Shown here: positions 27,236 to 35,859 of the stretch, piece by piece
Numbering within the stretch: the first letter of the stretch is position 1
How the letters are laid out: the number at the start of each line of letters is the position of its first letter
Source: Pseudomonadota bacterium
GTDB lineage: Bacteria; Pseudomonadota; Gammaproteobacteria; Xanthomonadales; SZUA-38
DNA length: 64,000 nucleotides
Assembly: GCA_039033415.1 (NCBI GenBank)
Contig: JBCCCR010000008.1
Coordinates: 1 to 64,000, forward strand
Reading direction: 5' to 3'
Notes under the pieces: generated by a model
Told to the model about the DNA's origin: nothing
Database searches by the model: none
Seen by the model: the letters and a program-made list of their open reading frames with translations, nothing else
Program-made: the position numbers and the translations under genes

Positions 27236-27269
27236 TGCACTGGCAGCCGACGCCCTAGAAAATCGTCTC

Positions 27270-27980
27270 ATGAACAAGGGATATGGGCAGTACTGCCCCT
27301 TGGCGCTGGCGGCGGAAATACTTTCTCAGCGGTGGACGATTCTGGTGATCAGCCGGCTCATCGATGGGTGCACCCGCTTCAATGAAATTCATCGCGGCCT
27401 GCCGCGGATGTCACCCACGCTGCTGACCAAGCGTCTCGCGGAGCTGGAAAACGCTGGCCTCGTAAAGCGACAAAAAGAACGCGGTCGCGATCGCTACCGC
27501 TATCTCCTCACCCCAAGCGGCGAAGAGCTCGAGGAGATCGTGATGCAGATGGCAGTCTGGGGGCAACGCTGGGCTCGAGACATGACCACCGATGATCTCG
27601 ACCCAGCATTCCTGGCGTGGAGCATGCACTTGAGGCTCGACACCTCAGTGATGCCGCCCGGTCAGACCGTCATGGAGTTTCGTTTTTCGGGTAGCCCGGA
27701 ACAGCTGGATCGCTTCTGGCTGGTAAAGCAGGCTGACACCGTGCAGATGTGCCTCAGAGATCCGGGCCTGGAGGTTGATTTGCTGGTTCGCGCTGACCTG
27801 CGCCGGTTCATCGAAACCTGGCGAGGGTTTCGCAACCTGCGAAAAGAAATCCGGTCAGGCCGTATCAAGCTCGCGGGACCCAAAGAGCTGAAAAACAGCT
27901 TTCCTCATTGGCTGCAGCTCAGCACTCTCGCGCCCTACAAGCGTCAGCGATCTGGTCGAGAGCGACGCTTGGTGCGCTGA
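27270..27980 (+). CDS. HxlR family transcriptional regulator with C-terminal extension
   Basis: Residues 1-100 are an HxlR winged helix: QYCPLALAAEILSQRWTILVISRL, then FNEIHRGLPRMSPTLLTKRLAELENAGLVKR and the YRYLLTPSGEEL wing. Typical HxlR proteins have about 110-150 residues. This one has 236, with an extra C-terminal domain (about 125-215, VMEFRFSGSPEQLDRFWLVKQ) that looks like the SCP2-type small-ligand domain seen in some HxlR proteins. It likely controls the divergent haloperoxidase-type gene. It converges on pufM and shares a bidirectional terminator. Confidence 0.85.
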   Translation: MNKGYGQYCPLALAAEILSQRWTILVISRLIDGCTRFNEIHRGLPRMSPTLLTKRLAELENAGLVKRQKERGRDRYRYLLTPSGEELEEIVMQMAVWGQRWARDMTTDDLDPAFLAWSMHLRLDTSVMPPGQTVMEFRFSGSPEQLDRFWLVKQADTVQMCLRDPGLEVDLLVRADLRRFIETWRGFRNLRKEIRSGRIKLAGPKELKNSFPHWLQLSTLAPYKRQRSGRERRLVR

Positions 27981-28022
27981 ACGTTAGCCGGCTTATCGAA
28001 GCATCCCAAAGTCAGCAAAAGA

Positions 28023-28044
28023 AAAGGGCCCGCTTGGGCCCTTT
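28023..28044 (-). terminator. Terminator of the puf superoperon (bidirectional)
   Basis: AAAGGGCCC at 28023-28031 pairs perfectly with GGGCCCTTT at 28036-28044 across a GCTT loop. On the minus strand it is followed by a T-rich run (TTCTTTT), ending the transcript 50 bases after pufM. It also lies after the convergent HxlR gene and can serve both. Confidence 0.85.
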
Positions 28045-28094
28045 CCTTGCTCTCGAACGAAACGGATATATAGCACTCTGGTCAGTCTTGCTTC

Positions 28095-29015
28095 TTACGG
28101 GTTGGGATTCGGCGCGATGCCATGTTCCATGGCCCACAGGTACCAGTTATCGACCACCGTCCCGGAGAGGATAATCCCGATGCCGCCGGTCAACGTGCAG
28201 AGAATGGCAAACCACAAGGCCCAGCGATGGATGGACTCGATTGAAGCGTTGAAGCCCATCGTCCAGCGCCAGAACAGCGCGCCGCGTTCAGCACCCGTAC
28301 CGCGGTCGAAGATCTGCTCCACCTCTTTATGAGCACCGAAGCGGTCGGTCGCCAGGATGGTTGCGCCATGCATGGCAAACAGCAGCGTTGATCCGTAGAG
28401 GAAGGCAATGGACAGCATGTGGAACGGGTTGTAGAACAGATTGCCGTACTTCAGCGAAAAGTTCTGCGTCCAGTCCAGGTGCGGGAAGATGCCAAACGGC
28501 ACCGCTTCGGAGAAGTCGCCCATGGCCAGCGGTCGCAGGAAACCCAGCACCAGGTACAGCCAGATAGCCGAAGCAAACGCCCAGGCGATGTGGGTACCCA
28601 TTCCCAGCACCTTTGCCCGCAGGTACATGCGCAGCCACCAGAGCAGGATTGACACGGTCAGGAACAGACCGGCCAGCTGCCACCAGCCGCCTTCTTCCAG
28701 CGGCGCTAACCCGAGTCCATGCTCAGCGGTCGGCGGATCCAGCGAGAGCCAGAACAGTTGCCTGACAAACTCAATGGGGTTCCAATCGACCTGAGCCAGC
28801 ATGTTGAGACCGATGATCTCAAAAGCGATAAAGCCGCTGAAGAGCGAGGCCAAAGCCAGCCAGCCGAGGTAGAACGGACCCACCTGGGCATCGCCGAAGG
28901 TGCCCAGCAGCCAGCTATCGAACATGCCGGTGCGGGGCCAGTCTTTGTCGGGCCCGACGCTGGCTTCACCGCCAGCAGTGACCTGAACGCGCGAAAAGAT
29001 ATTTTGATATTCCAT
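28095..29015 (-). CDS. pufM: Photosynthetic reaction centre subunit M
   Basis: The 306-residue protein is the M subunit of a type 2 reaction centre, with five membrane helices. The bacteriochlorophyll- and iron-binding region is intact: [23 protein letters not shown], then [25 protein letters not shown] and [12 protein letters not shown] pairs with L to hold the special pair, accessory pigments, quinones and iron in the inner membrane. It follows pufL by 14 bases. The next gene is the convergent HxlR regulator, so there is no pufC (cytochrome subunit) or pufX after it. Confidence 0.98.
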   Translation of the reverse strand: MEYQNIFSRVQVTAGGEASVGPDKDWPRTGMFDSWLLGTFGDAQVGPFYLGWLALASLFSGFIAFEIIGLNMLAQVDWNPIEFVRQLFWLSLDPPTAEHGLGLAPLEEGGWWQLAGLFLTVSILLWWLRMYLRAKVLGMGTHIAWAFASAIWLYLVLGFLRPLAMGDFSEAVPFGIFPHLDWTQNFSLKYGNLFYNPFHMLSIAFLYGSTLLFAMHGATILATDRFGAHKEVEQIFDRGTGAERGALFWRWTMGFNASIESIHRWALWFAILCTLTGGIGIILSGTVVDNWYLWAMEHGIAPNPNP

Positions 29016-29029
29016 GGCTTAACGTCCCC

Positions 29030-29854
29030 TCAGCCCCAGATCGGCAGCTGCCGCCACCACTCCCACCACAGTGGCCAGCCTTTGGTCCAGGCCGGGCCGC
29101 TGATGATCATGCACACCGCGCTCCAGAAGCCCGCATTCAGCGCCAGGAACAGGCCCAGCCGATGAATGCCCAGAGACCCAACCGAGTAGCCGATCGCGTC
29201 ACGGAAGTAGCTGTTCTCGTGCTCAGAGCCCTTGGACAGCTGTCCTTTGCCGGGATTGGCCGCCGACAGAATCAGGCCGCCGTGCATGGCCAGCGCCAGC
29301 GTGGTGGTGAAGAAGAAGGTGATGGCAATCATATGAGCCGGGTTGTAGTGGAAGGCGATGTGTGAATAGCCCACCGCGGACACCCAGTCGAGATGACTCA
29401 TGATGCCGTAAGGGAATCCATAGCCCCAGGCACCCATCAGAATCGGCCGGAACACCACCAGCGTTGCGTAGGCAAAGATGGCCATGCCGAACGTAAACGG
29501 CACGTGGTAGCCCATCCCGAGTTTACGGCAGATTTCGACCTCCCTGAGCGCCCAGGAGATGAACGCCCCCAGCGCACAGATGGTGACCACCTGCCAGATC
29601 CCACCGTCATTCAGTGGTGCCAGACCCAAGCCATAGCTCACGTCTGGTGGCTTGATGTTGATTAACCAAGGGTTCCAGGTGTCGCCCAGTGCGGCGCCAT
29701 AGAAAATCATTGCCGAGCCGAGCAGGGCAAAAAACATCGTGGTCACACCAAAAAAACCGACATAACACGGCCCCATCCAGAAATCGAACAGGTCGCCCCC
29801 CAACAAGGTGCCGCCGCGCACCCGGTATTTCCTTTCAAAACTGAGCATCGCCAT
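29030..29854 (-). CDS. pufL: Photosynthetic reaction centre subunit L
   Basis: The 274-residue L subunit begins [20 protein letters not shown], the usual start, and has five membrane helices. Conserved histidines appear in [32 protein letters not shown] and LGIHRLGL; they bind the special pair, the accessory chlorophyll and the non-heme iron. The gene follows pufA after a 102-base spacer that contains a very stable hairpin, and precedes pufM. Confidence 0.98.
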   Translation of the reverse strand: MAMLSFERKYRVRGGTLLGGDLFDFWMGPCYVGFFGVTTMFFALLGSAMIFYGAALGDTWNPWLINIKPPDVSYGLGLAPLNDGGIWQVVTICALGAFISWALREVEICRKLGMGYHVPFTFGMAIFAYATLVVFRPILMGAWGYGFPYGIMSHLDWVSAVGYSHIAFHYNPAHMIAITFFFTTTLALAMHGGLILSAANPGKGQLSKGSEHENSYFRDAIGYSVGSLGIHRLGLFLALNAGFWSAVCMIISGPAWTKGWPLWWEWWRQLPIWG

Positions 29855-29910
29855 CAGCTCTTAACCTCCAAATTCGGCGTGACAATCACTGTCGTACAGA
29901 CACCAATAAT

Positions 29911-29954
29911 GGCTGCAGCCCGCGGCCCGGTGCATCGGGCCGCGAGCTGCGGCC
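29911..29954 (-). promoter_or_regulatory. pufA-pufL intercistronic mRNA hairpin
   Basis: Directly after the pufA stop (29957) the minus strand folds into a long stem. CGCGGCCCG (29921-29929) pairs with CGGGCCGCG (29936-29944) around a 6-base loop, and the stem continues outward, with one mismatch and one G-U pair, to 29911/29954, about 19 pairs in all. In Rhodobacter a hairpin at this place protects the pufBA part of the message from 3' decay and sets the excess of antenna over reaction centre. The same role is inferred here from position and strength. Confidence 0.85.
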
Positions 29955-29956
29955 AG

Positions 29957-30175
29957 CTACACAACGGAGATATGCGACAGATCCTCGCGGGTTGCGGAAA
30001 CCAGCGCTTCTGTAGCGAACTCCGTAGTAGCGTTTGCCCCACTGGGTCCTTCAATCCAGTTAAACCGATCTGTGCTCAGAACGACGAAATGGATAAAAAT
30101 TGCCAGCGTAAATAAGAAGACCGCAACAGCAACAAGTGCTCTGCGCGGATCGAACATCATCCATACACGCCACAT
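29957..30175 (-). CDS. pufA: Light-harvesting LH1 alpha subunit
   Basis: The 72-residue LH1 alpha polypeptide starts MWRVWMMFDPRRAL and has one membrane helix with the bacteriochlorophyll ligand His29 in FLFTLAIFIHFVVLST. It forms the core antenna ring around the reaction centre with PufB. The C-terminal tail after the helix is about 30 residues long (FNWIEGPSGAN...), longer than in many 50-60-residue alpha subunits. It follows pufB by 12 bases. Confidence 0.96.
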   Translation of the reverse strand: MWRVWMMFDPRRALVAVAVFLFTLAIFIHFVVLSTDRFNWIEGPSGANATTEFATEALVSATREDLSHISVV

Positions 30176-30187
30176 GTTTTAGTCTCC

Positions 30188-30418
30188 TTATGTCAAGCGC
30201 GCTAAGACGCTTTGGGCGACGGCGTTAACGCCGTCAGAAAGTGATGCATAGCCTTCCGGTCCAGGGAACCATGGGCGCCATTGCCACACTAGGAAGTGAG
30301 CAACGATTGCAACCACCGTAAACACAACAAATCCCACCATGAACAGCCGATGGAATTCCTGTGCTTCATTTGGGGTAAAGCCCGACATCGAGCCCCCCGT
30401 TTCTCCGAAATCAGCCAT
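30188..30418 (-). CDS. pufB: Light-harvesting LH1 beta subunit
   Basis: The 76-residue LH1 beta polypeptide contains the conserved [10 protein letters not shown] segment (His23), one membrane helix with the bacteriochlorophyll ligand His41 in [15 protein letters not shown], and a 20-residue C-terminal tail. Together with PufA it builds the LH1 ring. No pucBA (LH2) genes are in the window. Confidence 0.96.
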   Translation of the reverse strand: MADFGETGGSMSGFTPNEAQEFHRLFMVGFVVFTVVAIVAHFLVWQWRPWFPGPEGYASLSDGVNAVAQSVLARLT

Positions 30419-30554
30419 AGTTTTCTTCCTTATGACTTGGTGGCCTGACGGCCGTTACCGTACAACTCCCGTACGGCAGGGAACATCGCCCGGACGGAGA
30501 CCAAGGCGAATCCTGTAGCGGCGGCGCATTACCTGCGACCGCCACGAAACCCCT
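30419..30554 (-). promoter_or_regulatory. pufQ-pufB spacer with hairpin
   Basis: This 136-base leader of pufB has no reading frame of interest. It contains a perfect dyad CCGTAC (30458-30463) and GTACGG (30471-30476) with a 7-base loop, which on the mRNA could form a hairpin involved in processing or stability of the pufBA message. A terminator role is unlikely because no T-run follows. Confidence 0.45.
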
Positions 30555-30791
30555 TCAGGCGGAAAACACCATCGCCGTAATGGTGATGGCTTTCAGCCGC
30601 GTTTCGCTGAACACCGGTCGATAGCCGCGCGCGCCGGGCGCCCAGGGCTGCCAGCGCCAGCCGGTGGCGGCCGCAACCAGAGCCACCGGGAGCAGCAACG
30701 TGAAGCTCACGGCAAAAATCAGTTTGCCGATCAGCGCCTCGTTACGCCGCGGTGCATGGCTGTTGCTGTTATGGTGAGTCGCAAGGTCCAT
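30555..30791 (-). CDS. pufQ: PufQ-like protein
   Basis: From the ATG at 30791, which follows a GAGG sequence, the protein has 78 residues. It has a His/Asn-rich polar start (LATHHNSNSHAPRRNEAL), one membrane helix and a conserved end containing WRWQPWAPGARGYRPVFSETRLKAI. PufQ lies between bchZ and pufB in Rhodobacter and promotes bacteriochlorophyll flow or assembly; this protein has its position, size and topology. The frame also opens at a TTG overlapping the bchZ stop (30824). Sequence similarity to known PufQ was judged by eye only. Confidence 0.8.
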   Translation of the reverse strand: MDLATHHNSNSHAPRRNEALIGKLIFAVSFTLLLPVALVAAATGWRWQPWAPGARGYRPVFSETRLKAITITAMVFSA

Positions 30792-30820
30792 GGTGAAATC
30801 CTCGTTTGATTTCGCGGTGT

Positions 30821-32266
30821 TCAATTCGCGGTTTCTTTTGCTGCCTGCTCAACGCAGGCCACGTCAACGGTGTCGCATTGCCCTAGGCGAGCCGCTTGCT
30901 CAGCGGCGTCCCGGACCTTCTTGGCGGCAGAGATCCGCACTAGCACCGGTCGGGCCTCGACAATTTCATCCAGCCGGCGGCGAGCCTCTTCATCCCAGGG
31001 CAACGCCTCCTCCAGCCTGGCGGGGGTCTTGTCGACCTGATCGAGATCCGTTCCAAGCGGGAGAATGTGGAACAGGGCATCGAACAGGGCGTTGCACACC
31101 TCCTGGACCAGGTAGGTTGCGCCGCTGTAACCCATGAACGGGGTGCCGGTGTGTCGGCGGATGATCGCGCCGGGAAACGATGCCGGAATAAACTGCGTAC
31201 CGGCACCAACCTCGGCCAGATACATCCGCTCGTTGTAGCTGCCGAACAGCACGAGCGGTGGGTTGCTCGTCAGGGCCTGGCGGACACTCTGGTTTTCCGG
31301 CTTTATGCCGGGCTTCCGGGAAGCAGCCAGGGTGCACGGCAAACCCAAATCGTTACAGAGGAAGTTTTCGATGCCGCGGACGTGTGTTTCGTTCGCCACA
31401 ATCGCAAAGCTGGCGGTGGCAAAAAAGTCCTGGGTCACAGAACGCCAGAGGTCCCACAGCGGCTTGATGGTGGTGTGCTTCTCGCGTTCGATAAACGGCT
31501 CGGGGTCGACCTCCAGCAGCTTGCCCAGCTCCCGCAGGAATGCGGTAGTGCTGTTGAGGCCGATGGGTGCCTGCAGATAGGGCCGTTCGAGCTGTTCACA
31601 GAGGATGCGCCCGTACTCACGGTACATGCAGATGTTGACCTGCGCGTCCATCAGCTTGGGCACGTCGCTCAGGTGGCTGCCGAGCGGGAATTCCAGGTTT
31701 ACCTCAGCACCGATACCCTCTACCAGGCGTCGGATCTCGGCAAGGTCGGACGGCATGTTGAAGTAGCCGTAGCTCGGGCCGATGATGTTGACCTTCGGCT
31801 TCTCACCCTCTTTGGGTTTGCGCGCTGCCTTGATGCGACCCTTCTTGGGTCCAAACTCCGACCATAACCACGACATCGCACGGTCGGCGCTCTGCCACTG
31901 ATCCTCGTCGATCGTGCGTGGCAGAAAGCGTTTGATGTTAGTGCCTTCCGGCGTCACGCCGCCGCCGATCATCTCGGCGATGGAACCGGTGACAACCACG
32001 GAGGGTTGATCGGGGTCGAGCGTCTCGTGGGCCCGGCGCATGGCACCCTCGGTACCGTGCTGACCCAGCTCCTCTTCGGCCAGCCCCGTGACGGTGATCG
32101 GCAGCTCGTGCGGCGGCAGCGCGTCGGTATAGTGCAACACCGACGTCACCGGCAGATTCTCGCAGCCCACGGGACCGTCGATGATCACCTGCAGACCCTT
32201 GATTGCCGAAAAGACGTAGACGCTGCCCCAGTAGCCGCCGGCGCGGTCATGATCCTGGACCAACAT
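30821..32266 (-). CDS. bchZ: Chlorophyllide a reductase subunit BchZ
   Basis: The 481-residue protein is a nitrogenase-like NifK-type component. It begins with [30 protein letters not shown], which holds cluster-ligand cysteine, and continues with [14 protein letters not shown] and [16 protein letters not shown]. With BchX and BchY it reduces ring B of chlorophyllide a toward bacteriochlorophyllide. Its ATG overlaps the bchY stop by one base, so translation is coupled. pufQ follows. Confidence 0.96.
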   Translation of the reverse strand: MLVQDHDRAGGYWGSVYVFSAIKGLQVIIDGPVGCENLPVTSVLHYTDALPPHELPITVTGLAEEELGQHGTEGAMRRAHETLDPDQPSVVVTGSIAEMIGGGVTPEGTNIKRFLPRTIDEDQWQSADRAMSWLWSEFGPKKGRIKAARKPKEGEKPKVNIIGPSYGYFNMPSDLAEIRRLVEGIGAEVNLEFPLGSHLSDVPKLMDAQVNICMYREYGRILCEQLERPYLQAPIGLNSTTAFLRELGKLLEVDPEPFIEREKHTTIKPLWDLWRSVTQDFFATASFAIVANETHVRGIENFLCNDLGLPCTLAASRKPGIKPENQSVRQALTSNPPLVLFGSYNERMYLAEVGAGTQFIPASFPGAIIRRHTGTPFMGYSGATYLVQEVCNALFDALFHILPLGTDLDQVDKTPARLEEALPWDEEARRRLDEIVEARPVLVRISAAKKVRDAAEQAARLGQCDTVDVACVEQAAKETAN

Positions 32267-33804
32267 CAGGCGACCACCGAACTGGCGACGGGATTCTTGG
32301 ACTTATCCCGGGATTTGGGTCCGTGGATGGCGCCGCGCGACCGTTTTTTGGGCGGTGCTTTCGGCGTATCGGAATAGATACCCGCCGTATCGCCCTGGCC
32401 GACGCCTTCAAAGAACGCTTTCATCTGGCCCATCCGCTCCGCCTGGCCCATAGCGCCGTTGATCACCTGCGCCAGGGATGCCGGGCCGGGCATACCCATG
32501 AGCGGCCTGGCAGAAATCAGGTTGGTGAAGTAGAGGCCCGGTACCGCCAGCTCTTTGGCTTTCTGCACCACTGGCGTGGTACCGATAGCCAGATCTGGCT
32601 GGAACTCTTTCATGGCCGCAACGTCCTGCTCGAGCGATGCCCGGTATTCGACGTGGACGCCCCGAGCTTCGAGCCACTCCCGATCGTCATTCGACCAGGC
32701 GGTTTTGGGACACGCCGTGCCGACGTACCTTAAGTCCGCGCCGCACTCCATCAGCAGGCGGCCCACCAGCAGCTCCGAACCCTCGTAACCGGAAAGCGTG
32801 ATGCGACCCTTGATCGGTGCACCGGCGATAGCGCCCTTCAGGGCCGGCAGGAATTGTGCTTTGGCTTTTCCAATCAGCTCCGCGCTGACGTTGCAGGCCG
32901 CACCGATCTTTTCCAGCCACTGCTCGGTGGCGTCGTGGCCCACCGGCGCTGAGCCCACAATCGGCCGACCCGCTGCTTCGAACTCGCGGATGCTCGCGGT
33001 GTAAAAAGGATGGATGGCCGCAACAGCGGTGCCGTCCAGCGCACCGTAAAGCTCGCGCCATTCGCGTGTCGGCACCACCGGACCTGCCGCCAGGCCGAGT
33101 GGCTCCAGCAGACCGCCGATCGACATCGGGTCAGCCGGGAACATTTCACCCAGCAGCGTGACCGTCGGCCGGCCGTCAGATTTCTGGGCTGGCGCCTGCA
33201 CGGGGCCTGCCTCGACTTCGGCACGCGCGTATTTCAGCATCGCGCCGGCGAGGATATCTTTGGCTTCGGCATGGGTCGGAACCCCAAAACCCGGTACGTC
33301 GATGCCGATGATTCGGACCCCGTTGATCTGCTCGGGCAGCATCTGCAGCGGAACGCCAGAGGCGGTGGGGACGCAGAGGTTGGTGATCACCACGGCGTCG
33401 TAATGCTCCGGATCCGCCATCTGGTAGACCGCGTCACGGATATCTTCAAACAGCTTTCCGGTGACCAGCGTTTCGGAGTTGAACGGGACGTAGCCGACGC
33501 TGCGACGGGCCCCGTAAAAGTGTGAGGTGAACGTCAGACCGTAGACACAGCAGGCCGAGCCGGACAGGATGGTGGCCGTCCGCCGCATCCGCAGGCCCAC
33601 CCGCAGCGATCCGAAGGCTGGACACATGCTTTGCGGCTGATCGTGCGGACCGACGGGGTAGTCCGCAGCGTACTGCTCGAGGATCTCGCTCTTGCCGGCA
33701 GCTTCCGCCGCCTTCTTGAGCTCGCCGCCCGCATGACAGCCGCCAGCCGCCTGCGCGTCGTTACTCTGAGATTCGGTCATCGGAGTTTTCTGGGTCATCG
33801 TCAA
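32266..33804 (-). CDS. bchY: Chlorophyllide a reductase subunit BchY
   Basis: The 512-residue NifD-type component shows [35 protein letters not shown] near the start, with the iron-sulfur ligand cysteines, and [15 protein letters not shown] further on. It forms the catalytic heterotetramer with BchZ. The first 40 residues (Gln/Ser/Ala-rich) and the last 35 (basic, KKRSRG) are low-complexity tails. Start and stop overlap bchX and bchZ. Confidence 0.96.
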   Translation of the reverse strand: MTMTQKTPMTESQSNDAQAAGGCHAGGELKKAAEAAGKSEILEQYAADYPVGPHDQPQSMCPAFGSLRVGLRMRRTATILSGSACCVYGLTFTSHFYGARRSVGYVPFNSETLVTGKLFEDIRDAVYQMADPEHYDAVVITNLCVPTASGVPLQMLPEQINGVRIIGIDVPGFGVPTHAEAKDILAGAMLKYARAEVEAGPVQAPAQKSDGRPTVTLLGEMFPADPMSIGGLLEPLGLAAGPVVPTREWRELYGALDGTAVAAIHPFYTASIREFEAAGRPIVGSAPVGHDATEQWLEKIGAACNVSAELIGKAKAQFLPALKGAIAGAPIKGRITLSGYEGSELLVGRLLMECGADLRYVGTACPKTAWSNDDREWLEARGVHVEYRASLEQDVAAMKEFQPDLAIGTTPVVQKAKELAVPGLYFTNLISARPLMGMPGPASLAQVINGAMGQAERMGQMKAFFEGVGQGDTAGIYSDTPKAPPKKRSRGAIHGPKSRDKSKNPVASSVVA

Positions 33805-34823
33805 ACGTTGTCGTAAACCACTTCCAGAGAGGGCTTCGATTTGATCTCTCCGCCCATCATGTCCGCCGCCGTGGCGGGCTGCAGGACCACATCGCGGCCC
33901 GTTTCTTCACTGCTGAACAGCCCCAGCAGACCATCCTGATCCAGCGGCTTCGGCTGACGGGGCGGCGCCTCGGCGACGTTGACCGCAAGCTCTTCGAACA
34001 GCGGCGCCCAGGGACCCCCGGGCTTGCCAATAATTTCGTAGTTCGCGCTTTTGCGGCGAATGTCTTCGTCAGCGGGAATGGCCGCGAGCACCGGGATCCC
34101 GACCGCTTCAGCAAAGGCCTGGGCTTCGCCGGTGCCGTCGTCTTTATTGATGGCCATGCCGGCAACGCCCACGTTGCCGCCGAGCTTGCGGAAGTACTCC
34201 ACCGCCGAGCAGACGTTGTTGGCCACGTAGAGCGACTGGAGATCATTGGAGCCGACGACAATCACTTTCTGGCACATGTCGCGAGCGATCGGCAGGCCAA
34301 AGCCTCCGCACACCACGTCGCCGAGAAAATCGAGCAGCACGTAGTCAAAATCCCACTCGTGAAAACCGAGCTTCTCCATCAGCTCGAAGCCGTGGATGAT
34401 GCCTCGGCCGCCGCAGCCTCGGCCTACCTCAGGCCCGCCCAGCTCCATGGCGTAAACGCCGTCGCGAGTAAAACACACGTCGCCGATTTCAACCGGCTCG
34501 CCGGCGGCCTTTTTGGCGGAGGAAGTTTCGATAATGGTCGGGCAGCTGCGCCCGCCAAACAGCAGGGATGTGGTGTCACTTTTCGGATCACAGCCGATCA
34601 GCAGGACCTTCTTCCCCTGCTGGGCCATCATGTAAGAGAGGTTCGAGAGCGTGAAGCTCTTGCCGATCCCACCTTTCCCATAGATCGCAATAATCTGCGT
34701 TTCTTTGGCGGGCTCTCCCGTCGGCACCGGGTCGGGCTCAATGGCCGCTTCGTCGCGCAGTCGTGCGTGCACGGGCTGGGTTAGATCGACAGATGGGGTT
34801 ACCGGTTTGTTGCTGGCACTCAT
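33801..34823 (-). CDS. bchX: Chlorophyllide a reductase iron protein BchX
   Basis: The 340-residue protein is a NifH-like ATPase with P-loop [17 protein letters not shown], switch regions, and the cysteines that bridge a 4Fe-4S cluster (GRGCGGRGII and VCGGFGLPIARDMCQK). It passes electrons to BchYZ with ATP hydrolysis. It is distinguished from BchL by the phenylalanine after the P-loop lysine-serine and by the bchC/bchY neighbours. Overlaps of 4 bases on both sides indicate coupled translation. Confidence 0.97.
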   Translation of the reverse strand: MSASNKPVTPSVDLTQPVHARLRDEAAIEPDPVPTGEPAKETQIIAIYGKGGIGKSFTLSNLSYMMAQQGKKVLLIGCDPKSDTTSLLFGGRSCPTIIETSSAKKAAGEPVEIGDVCFTRDGVYAMELGGPEVGRGCGGRGIIHGFELMEKLGFHEWDFDYVLLDFLGDVVCGGFGLPIARDMCQKVIVVGSNDLQSLYVANNVCSAVEYFRKLGGNVGVAGMAINKDDGTGEAQAFAEAVGIPVLAAIPADEDIRRKSANYEIIGKPGGPWAPLFEELAVNVAEAPPRQPKPLDQDGLLGLFSSEETGRDVVLQPATAADMMGGEIKSKPSLEVVYDNV

Positions 34824-35821
34824 TGAAGATTTCTCCAGTCCAGAATCATTTTCAGGCAGGTCGGCTCGGCAAAAGCCGTTTGATAGGCCGTGGCTGCGTC
34901 ATCAGGGGTTGCGTGGTGGGTGATCAGCTGGTCCAGATTCAGCGCGCCGTCTTCCACAAGCTGACGCACGCGCTGGAGATCCTGGGGCTGCCACTGCGCG
35001 GCAATCCGAATACGCGCTTCTCGCATAAACGCGGGGGCAAAGTTGAAGGTCACGGGCGCGGAATAAAAACCGGCGAGCACCACCTCACCCAGCGGGGCCA
35101 GGTTGAACATGACCTTATCCAGAATGGCGCTGTCGCCGCTGACGTCAAAGACGCGCTGGTAATCGCGGCGGGCGTCGCTGTCCGGCTGAATGACGGGATA
35201 GCCCTCGTCGCCGGTCATGCGGTCAGCGTTGAGCTCCCACACGGTCGGCGCCGGGCCACCGCAGGCGATCGTCGCGCGGGCGAGCAGTCGCCCGAGTACG
35301 CCGTGGCCGATGATCAGCTCGGGCCAGACGGGTTTACCGTCGGGCGCGCAGTAGATGGCATGAACGGCGGTGGCAGCAAGCGCCATCAGGGTGCCCGTTT
35401 CGTCCAGCCCCGGCTGGATTTCAAGCGCCTTGGATTGATCCACCAACAGGCGAGACGCGGCGCCACCAAACAGACCGCGAATCTCGCCAAAACACGACGC
35501 GCCGGAAACAAAAACCCGCTGACCGATGCGCTCGCGGCACGCGTCGCCGGCGTCGACGATGCGACCGACCGACTCGTAACCCGGAACCAGCGGATAACCC
35601 ATGCCGGGAAAGTTCGGCATGGTGCCGTCCCACAGCAGGCGCTCGGTGCCGGTGCTGATACCACTGTATTCGACCGCCACAAGCACCTCGTCAGTCTCGG
35701 GCTGACGGAGCGCAATCCGCTGTAAATCCAGGCTTCCTGGGGCGTTCATGACAACCGCCAGGGAAGTCACGTCCGAATCCGGCAGAGACTTTTCGGCGGA
35801 AGTATGGAGTAAGGAACTCAT
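34820..35821 (-). CDS. bchC: 3-hydroxyethyl bacteriochlorophyllide a dehydrogenase BchC
   Basis: The 333-residue protein is a medium-chain dehydrogenase with the family features EYSGISTGTERLLWDG, FPGMGYPLVPGYESVGRIV and a Rossmann segment near GVLGRLLARA. It oxidises the 3-hydroxyethyl group to acetyl in bacteriochlorophyllide synthesis. No Shine-Dalgarno sequence precedes the ATG, and a TTGACA/TAAACT promoter with overlapping PpsR-type sites lies immediately upstream, so the message may be nearly leaderless. bchX follows with a 4-base overlap. Confidence 0.96.
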   Translation of the reverse strand: MSSLLHTSAEKSLPDSDVTSLAVVMNAPGSLDLQRIALRQPETDEVLVAVEYSGISTGTERLLWDGTMPNFPGMGYPLVPGYESVGRIVDAGDACRERIGQRVFVSGASCFGEIRGLFGGAASRLLVDQSKALEIQPGLDETGTLMALAATAVHAIYCAPDGKPVWPELIIGHGVLGRLLARATIACGGPAPTVWELNADRMTGDEGYPVIQPDSDARRDYQRVFDVSGDSAILDKVMFNLAPLGEVVLAGFYSAPVTFNFAPAFMREARIRIAAQWQPQDLQRVRQLVEDGALNLDQLITHHATPDDAATAYQTAFAEPTCLKMILDWRNLQ

Positions 35822-35827
35822 GAGAAG

Positions 35828-35859
35828 TGTCAGTTTACGCTGACTAATGACACTGTCAA
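35828..35859 (-). promoter_or_regulatory. bchC promoter with PpsR/CrtJ-type sites
   Basis: On minus, TTGACA (35859-35854) and TAAACT (35837-35832) are 16 bases apart. An 18-base site reading TGTC-N10-GACt on plus (35828-35845) differs from the PpsR consensus TGT-N12-ACA at one base and covers the -10. A second perfect dyad TGACA-C-TGTCA (35848-35858) covers the -35. The -35 also contains the crtF stop codon. Confidence 0.7.
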
